From: Pseudocalidococcus sp964653145 | GTDB lineage: Bacteria > Cyanobacteriota > Cyanobacteriia > Thermosynechococcales > Thermosynechococcaceae | Assembly: GCA_964653145.1 (NCBI GenBank) | Contig: CAZZCG010000018.1 | Location: 1 to 64,000, forward strand | Length of the DNA: 64,000 bases | Direction of reading: 5' to 3' | Shown: positions 51,734-60,883 of the stretch, in pieces | Position numbering within the stretch: the first letter of the stretch is position 1 | How the letters are laid out: each line of letters starts with the position of its first letter | Program-made: the position numbers and the translations under genes | The notes under the pieces: model-generated | The model's database searches: none | What the model was told of the DNA's origin: nothing | What the model saw: the letters and a program-made list of their open reading frames with translations, nothing else

Positions 51734-52939
51734 ATGCCACAGGTGATCATTGTTGGAGCTGGCCCCACGGGTGCAGTCTTAGCCTTACAACTCGTTCAAC
51801 GGGGAATCTCGGTCACCTTAATTGAAGCCGCCAAAGACCTGCAGCGAGTGTTTCGGGGAGAAGGGTTAATGCCCCATGGCCTGGACGCGTTGGATCAAAT
51901 GGGAATCTTGCCCCTCCTAGACCAAGTCCCGCACCGCCCGATCGACAACTGGGAATTCATTATCAATGGCAACCCCTTGTTTGCTGTGGATGAACCCATG
52001 GGCGCCAACCGTCCCTGCACTCTGATTGCCCAACCGCCGCTCCTGGAAGCCTTAATTGCCAAAGCCCAGGCCCTGGAAGGTTTTCGCTACATTTCTGGAA
52101 TTCCGGTGAAAGACTTGCTCTGGGAGGATGGAACTCAAGGGCGGATTACCGGGGTGGTGCTGGCGGATGGTCAGGAACTGCGGGGGGATTTGGTGATTGG
52201 GGCCGATGGGCGGAATTCCGTGGTGCGGGCCAGGGCTGGTTTGGAATTGGTTAAGGAACCCCTGGATATTACCGTCCTCTGGTTTAAGCTCCCGGCCCAT
52301 CCCAAATTTGTCGAGAAAAATACCTTCTACTCCATCGTCACGGGCAAGCACAGCTTTAGTGTTTTTCATGGCGCCAGTTCTGGGAAATTGCACTTGGGTT
52401 GGGTCTTAACAGAAGCAGAATCGGAAGATTGGAAACATCAAGATTGGGGGGAAATTTTTGCCCAGGCATCCCCGGCCTGGTTGGCGGCTCATTTTCGACA
52501 ATACAAAGATGCCATTGAAACTCCGATCAAATTAACGGTGGTGGTTGGTCGCGCGCCGCTGTGGCATAAACCTGGCCTGGTCTTACTCGGTGATGCGGCC
52601 CATCCCATGTCCCCGATCCGCGCCCAGGGTATCAATATGGCGTTACGGGATGTTGTTGTGGCCACGAACCATTTAGGCCCCGCCCTAAAATCGGGAAACT
52701 TAACCCATGTTGACCAGGCCCTGGGAGCAATCCAAGCCGAGCGGGAACCGGAAATTATCCGTGCCCAAGAATTACAACAACTGGAGGGGCAACAGGGACA
52801 AAAACTGCGAAATAACCCTTGGCAACAGTTACTCTTAAAATTCGTGGGGCCGTTGGTGCAAGGGAAAGTCCGAGAAAGCTGGATTGCCCGGCAACAACCG
52901 ATGCGCTTAGGGATTACTGAGGTGAAGTTGATAGTTTAG
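51734..52939 (+). CDS. FAD-dependent aromatic-ring-hydroxylase-like monooxygenase
   Basis: A ~401-residue flavoprotein of the UbiH/PHBH family. The N-terminal FAD motif is VIIVGAGPTGAVLALQLVQRG. The middle has DLVIGADGRNSVVRARAG (~150-167), and the GD motif is LVLLGDAAHPMSPIRAQGINMALRD (~285-309). I prefer ATG 51734 because GGGGGAG lies 5 bp upstream; seven more residues could be added from the ATG at 51713. Substrate is unknown. It is divergent from the nucleoside transporter and convergent with the pentapeptide gene. Confidence 0.85.
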   Translation: MPQVIIVGAGPTGAVLALQLVQRGISVTLIEAAKDLQRVFRGEGLMPHGLDALDQMGILPLLDQVPHRPIDNWEFIINGNPLFAVDEPMGANRPCTLIAQPPLLEALIAKAQALEGFRYISGIPVKDLLWEDGTQGRITGVVLADGQELRGDLVIGADGRNSVVRARAGLELVKEPLDITVLWFKLPAHPKFVEKNTFYSIVTGKHSFSVFHGASSGKLHLGWVLTEAESEDWKHQDWGEIFAQASPAWLAAHFRQYKDAIETPIKLTVVVGRAPLWHKPGLVLLGDAAHPMSPIRAQGINMALRDVVVATNHLGPALKSGNLTHVDQALGAIQAEREPEIIRAQELQQLEGQQGQKLRNNPWQQLLLKFVGPLVQGKVRESWIARQQPMRLGITEVKLIV

Positions 52940-52979
52940 TTTGGTTTGGCCTGGGATATGTTTGCTAACTGGATACCGA

Positions 52980-55211
52980 CTAGAAATAGATAAACAGGTT
53001 CAGGCCGGGAATCGTGCGGGAAAGTGTCCAAAACAGCAAGCCAATATAGGGCAACCCCAGGCCCCATTGATACCACACCAAACTCCCCACCAGGCCCGGT
53101 AGCTGTTGATCCCGTAACCGGACATCGTTAAAGCCAAATTTGAGGAAGTTAATTAAACTCAAATCAAAATAGTTCAAACCCGTCCACCGCCGATCCCAGA
53201 GAATTGGTTCATAGCGATCTCGAAAAAACGGAAACCGAGGCATAATCGGCAGCCGCCCGATCAGAAGACGAAATTGCCGTTGACTGCCATCCTCAACAAA
53301 ATAGCTGACGGTCATTAAATCGTGAAAGCGTCCCCGCAGATAAATCGCTAGGGTTAACATCAGCGGCACCGGAATTAAGAAAATCCCCAAGCTCACCCAG
53401 GTCAACACCGGATCAATGGCTGCCCGATTCACCAAACTCCCCCCCACCAGGCCCAGGGCCACACTGCCCAACCCCATTCCCCACGCTTCAAGGCCACTGG
53501 GTAAAATTGGTGTCGGCTGCCAACGGCGCACCCGGTCAACTAGCCAAAACACCAGGGCAAAATAGGCAATGGCCACTAAGCCAATCCCCAAGATCAAGCT
53601 AAATCGACTGCCATAGGCCGTAAATGCCAGCAGGAGCCCAAGACCTAACCATTGCCAGGCCTGGTTAAACAGTCCCGAGACCGTCAAAACTGGCCCCACA
53701 TTCACCTTGGTCTGTAATTTCACATAGGTGGTTAAATCAATAACATTCCGCTCCAACAAATTACTGAGATCCGTAAAGGGGTGTTCCTGACGTTGCTGGA
53801 GGATTGTCGTGACTTGGGCGGGTTTGAGGCCGAGCCGGAGGAGTTGACGCTCCGTTAGTTGGTTGAGATTTTTCTGCCAGAGGTTTCGTCCCAATTCTTG
53901 CCAGTGGCGTTGTTGCCCCATCAGTTCAATGGCGTTGGCATCCTGAATTTGCTCAAGTTGCCGGAAATTACGCACAAGATTGCGAATCACGCTTTGATTA
54001 TTGCGATAACTCGGCAGGGTAAATAACGCGCCCACCTGGCCAGGAGTCCCTAAAATTTGGGCTGATTTGGCATCAAACTCCAAGTCGGGAATATTAATTT
54101 TGGCCTGGGGATTGACGAGAGCATCACTGAAGTCCAATTGATTGAGAATTGTGCCGCCCCGTAAATTCATGGCCCCCAAAAGTTGCAGTCCGCGAAAGGT
54201 GGTAATTTGCGTAAACGTGGCTTCTGGGAAAAAGGCTGCCTTTTGCCACTGACTGCGATTAAAGTTAACCGTCCCTAACCAGCGGGTTTGACTAAAATCC
54301 CCATTGCCCTGCCACTGACTACGGGAAAAGTTGGCCCCCTGCTCAAAAATTGCCCGGTTAAAATTGGCACTGGCCTGGAATTGACTGCCGCTGAAATCAA
54401 CGGTTCCCAGCCATTGACATTGATTAAAGTTGGTCTTGGCAAAGAAAATGCTCCCCCGCCAAATCCCATTCCGTTGCCAGCGACTGCGACTGAAATTAAC
54501 CCCTTGGCTGAAGCGACTGCCCGACCAATCACTGTTGCCTTGAAATTCCGCTGCCTGGGCCTGGACTTCCCCCAAAAAGAAGGTGTTTCGCCCCACCGCT
54601 GCCCCATGAAACTCCGTCCGATTGAGATAGATGGGGCCCCGAATCAGCCGCAGTTGTAAATCATCATCCCGATAATCTCGACTTAACAGGGATCGCGATA
54701 GCCGACTGAGCTGAAAGAGCCGTTGCCGATCCTGATTGAACTGGGTCTGCTCGCTAGCGGAAAAACTTGGCATCAGGGCCTGGCCCGTCAGGGGTAACCG
54801 CACACCCAGGCGACTAAACTGCAAATCCCCCTGAATCACCGCATCACTGAGATCCAACCCCCAGGCCTTACCCGGTCGTTGTAACGGTTCCGCCACGGTT
54901 CGATAAAAGCTGTCCTGGAATAGGGAATTTTCGGGGCGCAGATCAATGGCAAAGTTCCGCAAATCCAAGGTGGGTTTCCCATCGACAGTGATTGGGTTTT
55001 GGAGTTGCTGTTGCAGAAGTTCCAGGGTCAGCCGCGGGTGTTCAAGGGCCAACGCAGGGGATGTCGCCACTGCCCAGGCCAGGCTAAGGGTCAAGAGCCA
55101 GCCCAGTCCTCCCTTTAGCCCCACTGTCCCCAGGCCATGGATAATTTGCCAGGTGAGCCGGGTCAACAATTCCACAATTCTGCTCCCACGTTCACCACAG
55201 CCGGTCTCCAA
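52980..55211 (-). CDS. Pentapeptide-repeat membrane protein with C-terminal hydrophobic domain
   Basis: A 743-residue protein. An N-terminal hydrophobic/signal region (~30-55, LGWLLTLSLAWAVATSPALA) precedes a quadrilateral beta-helix built from pentapeptide-like repeats: WRGSIFFAKTNFNQCQW, then LGTVDFSGSQFQASANFNRA, then FEQGANFSRSQWQG and more (~205-340). A helix-hairpin-helix-like region (LLRLGLKPAQVTTILQQRQ, ~445-480) and four or five membrane helices in the last ~250 residues follow. Function is unknown; the topology suggests a thylakoid or envelope protein. The start overlaps the upstream 42-bp-repeat ORF, so translation may be coupled. Confidence 0.78.
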   Translation of the reverse strand: METGCGERGSRIVELLTRLTWQIIHGLGTVGLKGGLGWLLTLSLAWAVATSPALALEHPRLTLELLQQQLQNPITVDGKPTLDLRNFAIDLRPENSLFQDSFYRTVAEPLQRPGKAWGLDLSDAVIQGDLQFSRLGVRLPLTGQALMPSFSASEQTQFNQDRQRLFQLSRLSRSLLSRDYRDDDLQLRLIRGPIYLNRTEFHGAAVGRNTFFLGEVQAQAAEFQGNSDWSGSRFSQGVNFSRSRWQRNGIWRGSIFFAKTNFNQCQWLGTVDFSGSQFQASANFNRAIFEQGANFSRSQWQGNGDFSQTRWLGTVNFNRSQWQKAAFFPEATFTQITTFRGLQLLGAMNLRGGTILNQLDFSDALVNPQAKINIPDLEFDAKSAQILGTPGQVGALFTLPSYRNNQSVIRNLVRNFRQLEQIQDANAIELMGQQRHWQELGRNLWQKNLNQLTERQLLRLGLKPAQVTTILQQRQEHPFTDLSNLLERNVIDLTTYVKLQTKVNVGPVLTVSGLFNQAWQWLGLGLLLAFTAYGSRFSLILGIGLVAIAYFALVFWLVDRVRRWQPTPILPSGLEAWGMGLGSVALGLVGGSLVNRAAIDPVLTWVSLGIFLIPVPLMLTLAIYLRGRFHDLMTVSYFVEDGSQRQFRLLIGRLPIMPRFPFFRDRYEPILWDRRWTGLNYFDLSLINFLKFGFNDVRLRDQQLPGLVGSLVWYQWGLGLPYIGLLFWTLSRTIPGLNLFIYF

Positions 55212-55468
55212 CCCAAAAATTTCTGCTCAAACCTCCAGCGGTTAAGCTCTGGGCTCGAAACTTCCTGCTTAAACCTCCAACGGTCAAGCTCTGGGCTCGA
55301 AACTTCCTGCTCAAACCTCCAACGGTCAAGCTCTGGGCTCAAAACTTCCTGCTCAAACCTCCAACGGTCAAGCTCTGGGCTCGAAACTTCCTGCTCAAAC
55401 CTCCAACGGTCAAGCTCTAGGCTCAAAACTTCCTGGTTCAACATTGATTGTTCAACCCATCCCATCAT
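55163..55468 (-). CDS. Putative 101-residue tandem-repeat protein (14-residue units)
   Basis: This ORF starts with ATGATGG, in which the first ATG overlaps the TGA stop of the upstream AmpG-like gene (55465-55467). It consists of five 14-residue repeats of consensus EV[SL]SPELDRWRFEQ (42-bp DNA units, 55229-55438). The C-terminus overlaps the start of the pentapeptide gene by 49 bp. Coupled start, in-frame unit length and position between two same-strand genes support a real gene. The opposite strand is also open through the repeat, so coding is not proven. No homologue was recognised. Confidence 0.5.
   Translation of the reverse strand: MMGWVEQSMLNQEVLSLELDRWRFEQEVSSPELDRWRFEQEVLSPELDRWRFEQEVSSPELDRWRFKQEVSSPELNRWRFEQKFLGWRPAVVNVGAELWNC
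55229..55438. repeat. 42-bp minisatellite, five units
   Basis: Units start at 55229, 55271, 55313, 55355 and 55397 with consensus AAACCTCCAACGGTCAAGCT and on to TTCCTGCTC. They differ at one to four positions, with a recurrent G/A difference (CTCGAAAC versus CTCAAAAC). Forty-two is a multiple of three, so unit gain or loss keeps the frame. Confidence 0.93.
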
Positions 55469-56754
55469 GTGCCGGGTCGGGGGAGCGGGGGTTCCTCATC
55501 ACCAGTCCAGGGGGCAAAAAAGGGTAACAAGCCCAGGGCCGGTAGGGCTGCCCCCAGGGTCAAGAGAAAAAATCCCGGCCAACCCAAAACCTCAGCCCAA
55601 CGCCCCGCCGGTGCTGTAAAAATGTCGCGACTCACGGCAAATAAACTGGACAGCAAGGCATATTGGGTCGCTGAAAACCTGGGATTACAGAGGCTCATTA
55701 AAAAGGCCGTCAACGCCGCCACCCCTAAGCCGCCACAAAAGTTATCCACATTGATCGCCAAAATCATTAAGCCATAACTCTGACCGGCCTGGGCCAAAGC
55801 AAAGTAGGCCAAATTGCTTAGGGCCTGGAAAACACCCAAGATATACAGGGAGCGATGAATGCCCACTTGGCTGATCACTGAGCCGCCCACTAATACGCCC
55901 ACTATTGTTGCCACCAGGCCCATGCCCCCCTGCCAGGCCCCAATCTCCGTTTGACTAAAGCCAGTTTTGAGAAGAAAAGGCGTCACCATATTGCCAATCA
56001 AGGCATCCCCGTAGCGATAGAAGCAGACAAAAAGCAAAATAATTGCCGCCTTCCCCCAACCAAACCGCTGAAAAAAGTCTTGGAACGGCAACACCACTGC
56101 ATCCTTCAAACTCTGGGGGGCTGGAATATCGGCGTGGGGTTCCTTGGCCCAGAGGGTTGTCCCTACTGCAATGAGCATTAACCCAGAAATAATTAAATAC
56201 ACCTGGGGCCAGGGCAATTGATCCGCCAAAATCAGGGCCGCCGATCCCGTCACCAATAGGGCAATCCGATAGCCAAGGACATACACCCCAACCCCAGCAC
56301 CCATTTCCGCTTCTTCTAAAACATCGGTGCGATAGGCATCCACAGCAATATCTTGGCTGGCACTCAAAAAGGCAATCACCAGAGCATTGATCGCCAACAG
56401 TCTTAGGCCCACTGCCGGATTTTGGAACGACATGGCCGCAATTGCCAACAGCAAAAGCACTTGGATAATCAGCAACCAACCGCGCCGCCGCCCTAAAAAT
56501 GGTGGGACATAGCGATCCAACGCCGGGGACCAAACGAATTTCAGGGAATAGGGTAAGCCGACTAAGCTAAACAGGCCAATGGCAGTTAAATCCACATTTT
56601 CCTTGGTCATCCAGGCCTGGAGGGTGCGACTGGTGAGAAAAAAGGGCAAGCCTGAGGCAAACCCCATCAACAGCAACACCGCCATCTTTTGGCTTTCAAA
56701 AACCTTAATTGCTGACCCCAAGGCCTGGAGTGGATTCAACCCAGATTTGCCCAT
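55465..56754 (-). CDS. MFS transporter, AmpG-like
   Basis: A 429-residue 12-helix major facilitator. The N-terminal segment MAVLLLMGFASGLPFFLTSRTLQAWMTKENVDLTAIGLFSLVGLPYSLKFVWSPALDRYV is the AmpG signature (muropeptide permease family, PF13000-like), and ASQDIAVDAYRTDVLEEAEMG matches the family's central motif. AmpG imports anhydro-muropeptides for recycling. Cyanobacterial members may have other substrates. It lies between coaX upstream (27 bp) and the tandem-repeat ORF (4-bp overlap) on the same strand. Confidence 0.88.
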   Translation of the reverse strand: MGKSGLNPLQALGSAIKVFESQKMAVLLLMGFASGLPFFLTSRTLQAWMTKENVDLTAIGLFSLVGLPYSLKFVWSPALDRYVPPFLGRRRGWLLIIQVLLLLAIAAMSFQNPAVGLRLLAINALVIAFLSASQDIAVDAYRTDVLEEAEMGAGVGVYVLGYRIALLVTGSAALILADQLPWPQVYLIISGLMLIAVGTTLWAKEPHADIPAPQSLKDAVVLPFQDFFQRFGWGKAAIILLFVCFYRYGDALIGNMVTPFLLKTGFSQTEIGAWQGGMGLVATIVGVLVGGSVISQVGIHRSLYILGVFQALSNLAYFALAQAGQSYGLMILAINVDNFCGGLGVAALTAFLMSLCNPRFSATQYALLSSLFAVSRDIFTAPAGRWAEVLGWPGFFLLTLGAALPALGLLPFFAPWTGDEEPPLPRPGT

Positions 56755-56781
56755 GTCCCTTCCCCACTGATTTCGCCTCTA

Positions 56782-57576
56782 TCATCCCCCAGGCCTGGGC
56801 ATAACTCCAAGGTGGCGATTTCGGACTGCGGCAATTCCCCCCAAAATTACCTGAGGCTCCCAACGGCAAAGGGCGGCAAGGGCCGGGGCCTGGTTTTGTC
56901 GCACCCCATCCCATAGTAATTTTCCAGATCCCCCGGTAAACACCAGTTGACTTTGGGGATAGTGATGGAGCCAATCCGCAATAAAGTCCTTCACCCCAGC
57001 CAGCACTGTATAAAAAATCCCGCTTTGGATGGCAGTCACCGTATCAAGACCCCAACGGACGGGTACACACTCTGGCGCATATTCAATCTTGGGCAGGGCG
57101 GCGGTTTTTTCCCGTAAGCTGCTGGCCATTAACCCCAGGCCTGGCAGGATTGCTCCCCCCCGAAACGTTTGGTTCCCATCAACCCCAGTAATGGTCAGAG
57201 CCGTCCCCCCATCGATTAACAACAGCGGCCCCCCAGACTGCGAATAGGCCCCCCAGGCCGCCAACGCCCGATCAATTCCCAAGGTGGCGTAACAATTAGC
57301 GAGGGGAACGTCAGCCAGGGTGATCTGATGCAGGTGGGGATAGGTCAGCCATTGGGCCGTTGCAGCGGGGACAACACTGGCCAACCACAGCTCCAGACCC
57401 CCCTCGGACGCGAACACATGGGGAAATTGCTTGAAATCAAAGGGCTCCTCGGGGTGAGGTGTATCCCAGGCCTGGAGAAGCTGATGCCCACGAAATTTGC
57501 CCCAATGGTAATGGGTATTGCCAATGGCCAAAGCTAGCCAAGGTGTTCGGGCCGGGTCATTGTCGGAGCAGGGCAA
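56782..57576 (-). CDS. coaX: Type III pantothenate kinase
   Basis: CoaX phosphorylates pantothenate, the first step of coenzyme A synthesis. The 264-residue ASKHA-fold protein has an N-terminal phosphate loop LALAIGNTHYHWGKF (~14-28), GIDRALAAWGA (~99-109) and LLIDGGTALTIT (~117-128). FRGGAILPGLGLMASSLREKTAALP and VFTGGSGKLL follow, all family motifs. Canonical CoaX has D-x-G-N-T; here the first acidic residue is replaced (AIGNT), worth noting. The AmpG-like gene follows 27 bp downstream. Confidence 0.9.
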   Translation of the reverse strand: MPCSDNDPARTPWLALAIGNTHYHWGKFRGHQLLQAWDTPHPEEPFDFKQFPHVFASEGGLELWLASVVPAATAQWLTYPHLHQITLADVPLANCYATLGIDRALAAWGAYSQSGGPLLLIDGGTALTITGVDGNQTFRGGAILPGLGLMASSLREKTAALPKIEYAPECVPVRWGLDTVTAIQSGIFYTVLAGVKDFIADWLHHYPQSQLVFTGGSGKLLWDGVRQNQAPALAALCRWEPQVILGGIAAVRNRHLGVMPRPGG

Positions 57577-57722
57577 GGGGTAGGGCCGGGTCAGAGGGAG
57601 GGTATCGATGGCTATTCTAGTTTTAAAGTCCTTGTCCTCAAACGGGAACCAGAGAAGTGCCGCAAAAAAGGGGTTCCCCAGAAATTATCCAGCCATTGGG
57701 TCATCCGGGGAGGGGACTGAAC

Positions 57723-60700
57723 CTAGCGTTCGACTGGAATTGCTTCAGCAGGAAGGCAAGGTTGGATTTGGCCGGGGGGTTGGGGAGACTTTTGCCAGTT
57801 CAGAATCAGCCGATAGGCCGCCGGAATGTAGTACAGGGCGAGCACCGTTGCGCCACCTAATCCTCCAGAAATGGCAATCGCTAAGGGGGGCCAAAATCCC
57901 GTGGCATCGATCATCAGGGGAACAAAACCAATAATGGTCGTGACGGTGGTGGCAATCACATGGCGGGTGGCCTGAAACACCACATCTTGCATGGCTTTGG
58001 GTTGTCCAGTCCTGGCCTGGGGATGTTCCCGTAATGCCGCCAGCACCACAATCGAGTCGTTGATCGCCAGGCCCATTAAGCCCAAGGTTCCCAGAATCGC
58101 CGTGAAACCAAAGATCGAACCAAAAACCTTTAACGCCAAAGCCGCCAACCCCACGGACAAAAATGCGACGGTGCCAATCAATGCCGCCAGGCCAAAGGAA
58201 TTAAAGGACAACACCAGAATCGCCGTCATTAAAATCGCCAGGATACCAACGGTTGAAAGTAAGTTACCCACCGCAGTCCCTTGGGCATCCGCTTCGCCGC
58301 CATAGTCCAAACGGTATCCAGGGGGAAGTTGCCAATCTGAGGTTGCGAGACGTTGTTGTAACTCAGTCAAAATGCGGCTGGGGAGTGTGCCGGCTTCAAT
58401 AAATCCCTGAACAATGTTGATCCGTTGCCCGTTACGGCGATCAATATTGGCGATGTCGGCAACCAATTCCAAAGAACCGAGGCTATCTAAGGGTAATGGG
58501 CCTGTGGGCGTGACGATTTCCAGGGAACTGATGCGATTCAGATCTCCTTGGTCTTCCATGGGCAGACGGACACGTACTGGAATATCTCGCATTCCCGTCA
58601 TGATTGAACCCCCTGTCACGCCTGTCAGAGCTGCATCCAGTTGTGCGGCAATGGTTTGAGGTTCCAGGCCAACCCGTTGAGCTTGTACTTGGTCAACATT
58701 GATCGCTAGCTTGGGTAGGGCTTCAGTCAGAGTCGTGCGGGTATGGGTGACGTTGGCAATTTGCACCAGTTGCGCCTGGAGTTGTTCGCCTAGTTGCCGC
58801 AGTTGGGTTAAGTCAGGCCCATAGAGCCGGATTTCGATGGGGGCATCAAAGGGGGGCCCTTGCTCCAGTTGTTTAACTAAGACACGGGCCTGGGGAAATT
58901 CACGATTAAATTGAGCTTGCAGGTCTCGGATCGTTTGGGGAATGTGATCGGTGGTCTTCAGTTGGACAATTCCCTGGGCAAAATTCTGAGCATTGCGGCG
59001 GTTCTCGATGACGTTATAGAAAAAGATCGGCGCACTCCGACCGAGAAACCAATGAACATCTGTCACATCGGGATGATTCAACACAAGCTCTCTGGACTGG
59101 ATGGCTTGGGTTTGGGTAGCGGTTAGCGGGGCCTGGGTGGGGAGTTCTAGCTGAATCTGCACCTGATCTCGATTCGTGGGTGGGAAAAACTGTTGGGGCA
59201 ACGTGGGAAATACAGCAAACCCCAATATCGGCAAGATCAAGGCCAGGCCAACGCCTAACCACGGCCGCCGAATCACGACTCCTAAACTCCAGTAGTAGCG
59301 TCGAGCCAGGCCAGGTAAGGATAATCCTTGTTGCCACCAGGCCCCTCCTTCTGGAAGCGGATGCCAATTATGGAGTCGCCCCACTAAGGCTGCAATCACC
59401 GTAAACGACAGCGCCAACGAACTGAGCAAAGCCAGAATCACAGTCAAGCCAATCGTGCCAATAAATTCACCGGTACTGCCCGGAGATGTAGCAATCGGAA
59501 CAAAGGCCAATACCGTTGTTAGGGTGGAGGCTAACAGAGGCACAAATAAATGACGAACTGTTTCGCCCACGGCCTGGCTGGGTTGTTGATTCCCATTGAG
59601 GCGGCTTTGGACTTCATCCACAACAATGATGGCGTTATCAATCAGTAACCCGAGGGCAATAATCAGGCCAGTGACTGACATTTGATGCAGCGGCACCCCC
59701 AGGCCTTGCATCGCTCCAAACACCATCAACGTGGTCAACGGTAAGGCGAGGCCCACCAACAGTGCTGACTTCCAGCCCAACATCACCAAAGAAACACCAA
59801 TGACTAAGAAAGAGCCACTGATGAGATTACCCACGACCCCATTCAGCCGGGCCTGGACGTACTGACTTTGATCCAAAATCACTTGCAGTTCTAGACCGCG
59901 GGGAAGTTCCTGCTCAAACGTGGTTAAGACTTGCTTAGCCTGGGTTGCCCACAGATCCACCCGTGTCCCTGATTCAACTTTGGCTGCCATTACAATCGCT
60001 GGTTTTCCACCAATAATCGCCAGTTCATTGGGTGGGTCTTGGGTGGCCTGGGTGACGTTGGCAATGGCGCCGAGGTTGGTAACTTGACCATCGGTTCCAA
60101 TTTGGATCGGAATGGCCCGAATTTGCTCCAGGGAGTTGAGATTACTATTGACCTCCAGCAGAAGCTCATTGTCTGAGTCACGATAGGTTCCGGCGGCCAC
60201 TTTGGCATCACTGGCGGCAATTTGGTTGGCCAGGCCCTGGGCAGTTAACCCAAGACGTACCAGTTCTGTCGGGACAATATCTACCCGAATTTCTTCGTCC
60301 GGTTCACCAAAAATTTCGACTTTTTCAGTCCCAGGAATGGCCCGAATGCGGTCTTCTAAGGTTTCAACTAGTCGGCTCAAGATGCTGTAGTTGGGTGGTT
60401 CCGCCAATGTCCAGGCCAGACCGATGATCAAACTATTGGCTTTGGTGGAGCTATCAGCATATTCGGGAGTTGAGGCCGCCGCGGGTAATTCGGGAATGGC
60501 ATCGTCAACTTTGCTGCGAACTTTCGCCCAGGCAGGGTCAACATTGGTAATCGTGTCTTGCAGCTCAACAGTAACGACGGAAATTCCGGTACTGGATGTA
60601 GAGCGCAGGGACTTGACTTCGGCCAACTCAAACAGCCGCTCTTCAATTTTTTTCGTGACTAGGGTTTCGACTCGCTCTGGGGTGGCGCCGGGCAAAAAGG

Positions 60701-60839
60701 TGGTGATTCGGGCAAAGCGTTGGACAATTTCTGGATCTTCAAGACGGGGCAAGGTGAAAAAGGCTGATAATCCCCAAACCAGGATCAACAGCAGCGTTAA
60801 AAGAAGCAGTTGCCGATTGCGATAAAACAAACGATCCAT
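57723..60839 (-). CDS. RND efflux pump inner-membrane transporter
   Basis: A 1038-residue AcrB/MexB-like RND pump. It has the N-terminal helix (LLLLTLLLILVWGLSAFFTL), a periplasmic porter domain, the central 12-helix core with LGLLIDNAIIVVDEVQSRLNG (~410-430, the conserved Asp motif) and a second half with LMGLAINDSIVVLAALREHP. The HME/HAE distinction is unclear. The adaptor gene lies 44 bp upstream in the same operon and a PadR-type regulator is divergent. No outer-membrane TolC gene is in the window. Export of organic compounds or metals is inferred from the family. Confidence 0.94.
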   Translation of the reverse strand: MDRLFYRNRQLLLLTLLLILVWGLSAFFTLPRLEDPEIVQRFARITTFLPGATPERVETLVTKKIEERLFELAEVKSLRSTSSTGISVVTVELQDTITNVDPAWAKVRSKVDDAIPELPAAASTPEYADSSTKANSLIIGLAWTLAEPPNYSILSRLVETLEDRIRAIPGTEKVEIFGEPDEEIRVDIVPTELVRLGLTAQGLANQIAASDAKVAAGTYRDSDNELLLEVNSNLNSLEQIRAIPIQIGTDGQVTNLGAIANVTQATQDPPNELAIIGGKPAIVMAAKVESGTRVDLWATQAKQVLTTFEQELPRGLELQVILDQSQYVQARLNGVVGNLISGSFLVIGVSLVMLGWKSALLVGLALPLTTLMVFGAMQGLGVPLHQMSVTGLIIALGLLIDNAIIVVDEVQSRLNGNQQPSQAVGETVRHLFVPLLASTLTTVLAFVPIATSPGSTGEFIGTIGLTVILALLSSLALSFTVIAALVGRLHNWHPLPEGGAWWQQGLSLPGLARRYYWSLGVVIRRPWLGVGLALILPILGFAVFPTLPQQFFPPTNRDQVQIQLELPTQAPLTATQTQAIQSRELVLNHPDVTDVHWFLGRSAPIFFYNVIENRRNAQNFAQGIVQLKTTDHIPQTIRDLQAQFNREFPQARVLVKQLEQGPPFDAPIEIRLYGPDLTQLRQLGEQLQAQLVQIANVTHTRTTLTEALPKLAINVDQVQAQRVGLEPQTIAAQLDAALTGVTGGSIMTGMRDIPVRVRLPMEDQGDLNRISSLEIVTPTGPLPLDSLGSLELVADIANIDRRNGQRINIVQGFIEAGTLPSRILTELQQRLATSDWQLPPGYRLDYGGEADAQGTAVGNLLSTVGILAILMTAILVLSFNSFGLAALIGTVAFLSVGLAALALKVFGSIFGFTAILGTLGLMGLAINDSIVVLAALREHPQARTGQPKAMQDVVFQATRHVIATTVTTIIGFVPLMIDATGFWPPLAIAISGGLGGATVLALYYIPAAYRLILNWQKSPQPPGQIQPCLPAEAIPVER

Positions 60840-60883
60840 AGGGGTATCCAGCGAATGGGCACAGTTCAGAATCTTTGAGGACT

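Noticed and set aside
55137..55619. Plus-strand frame through the 42-bp repeats (160 codons)
   Set aside because: It starts inside the pentapeptide gene antisense and ends inside the AmpG-like gene antisense. The minus-strand frame has a coupled start and is preferred.
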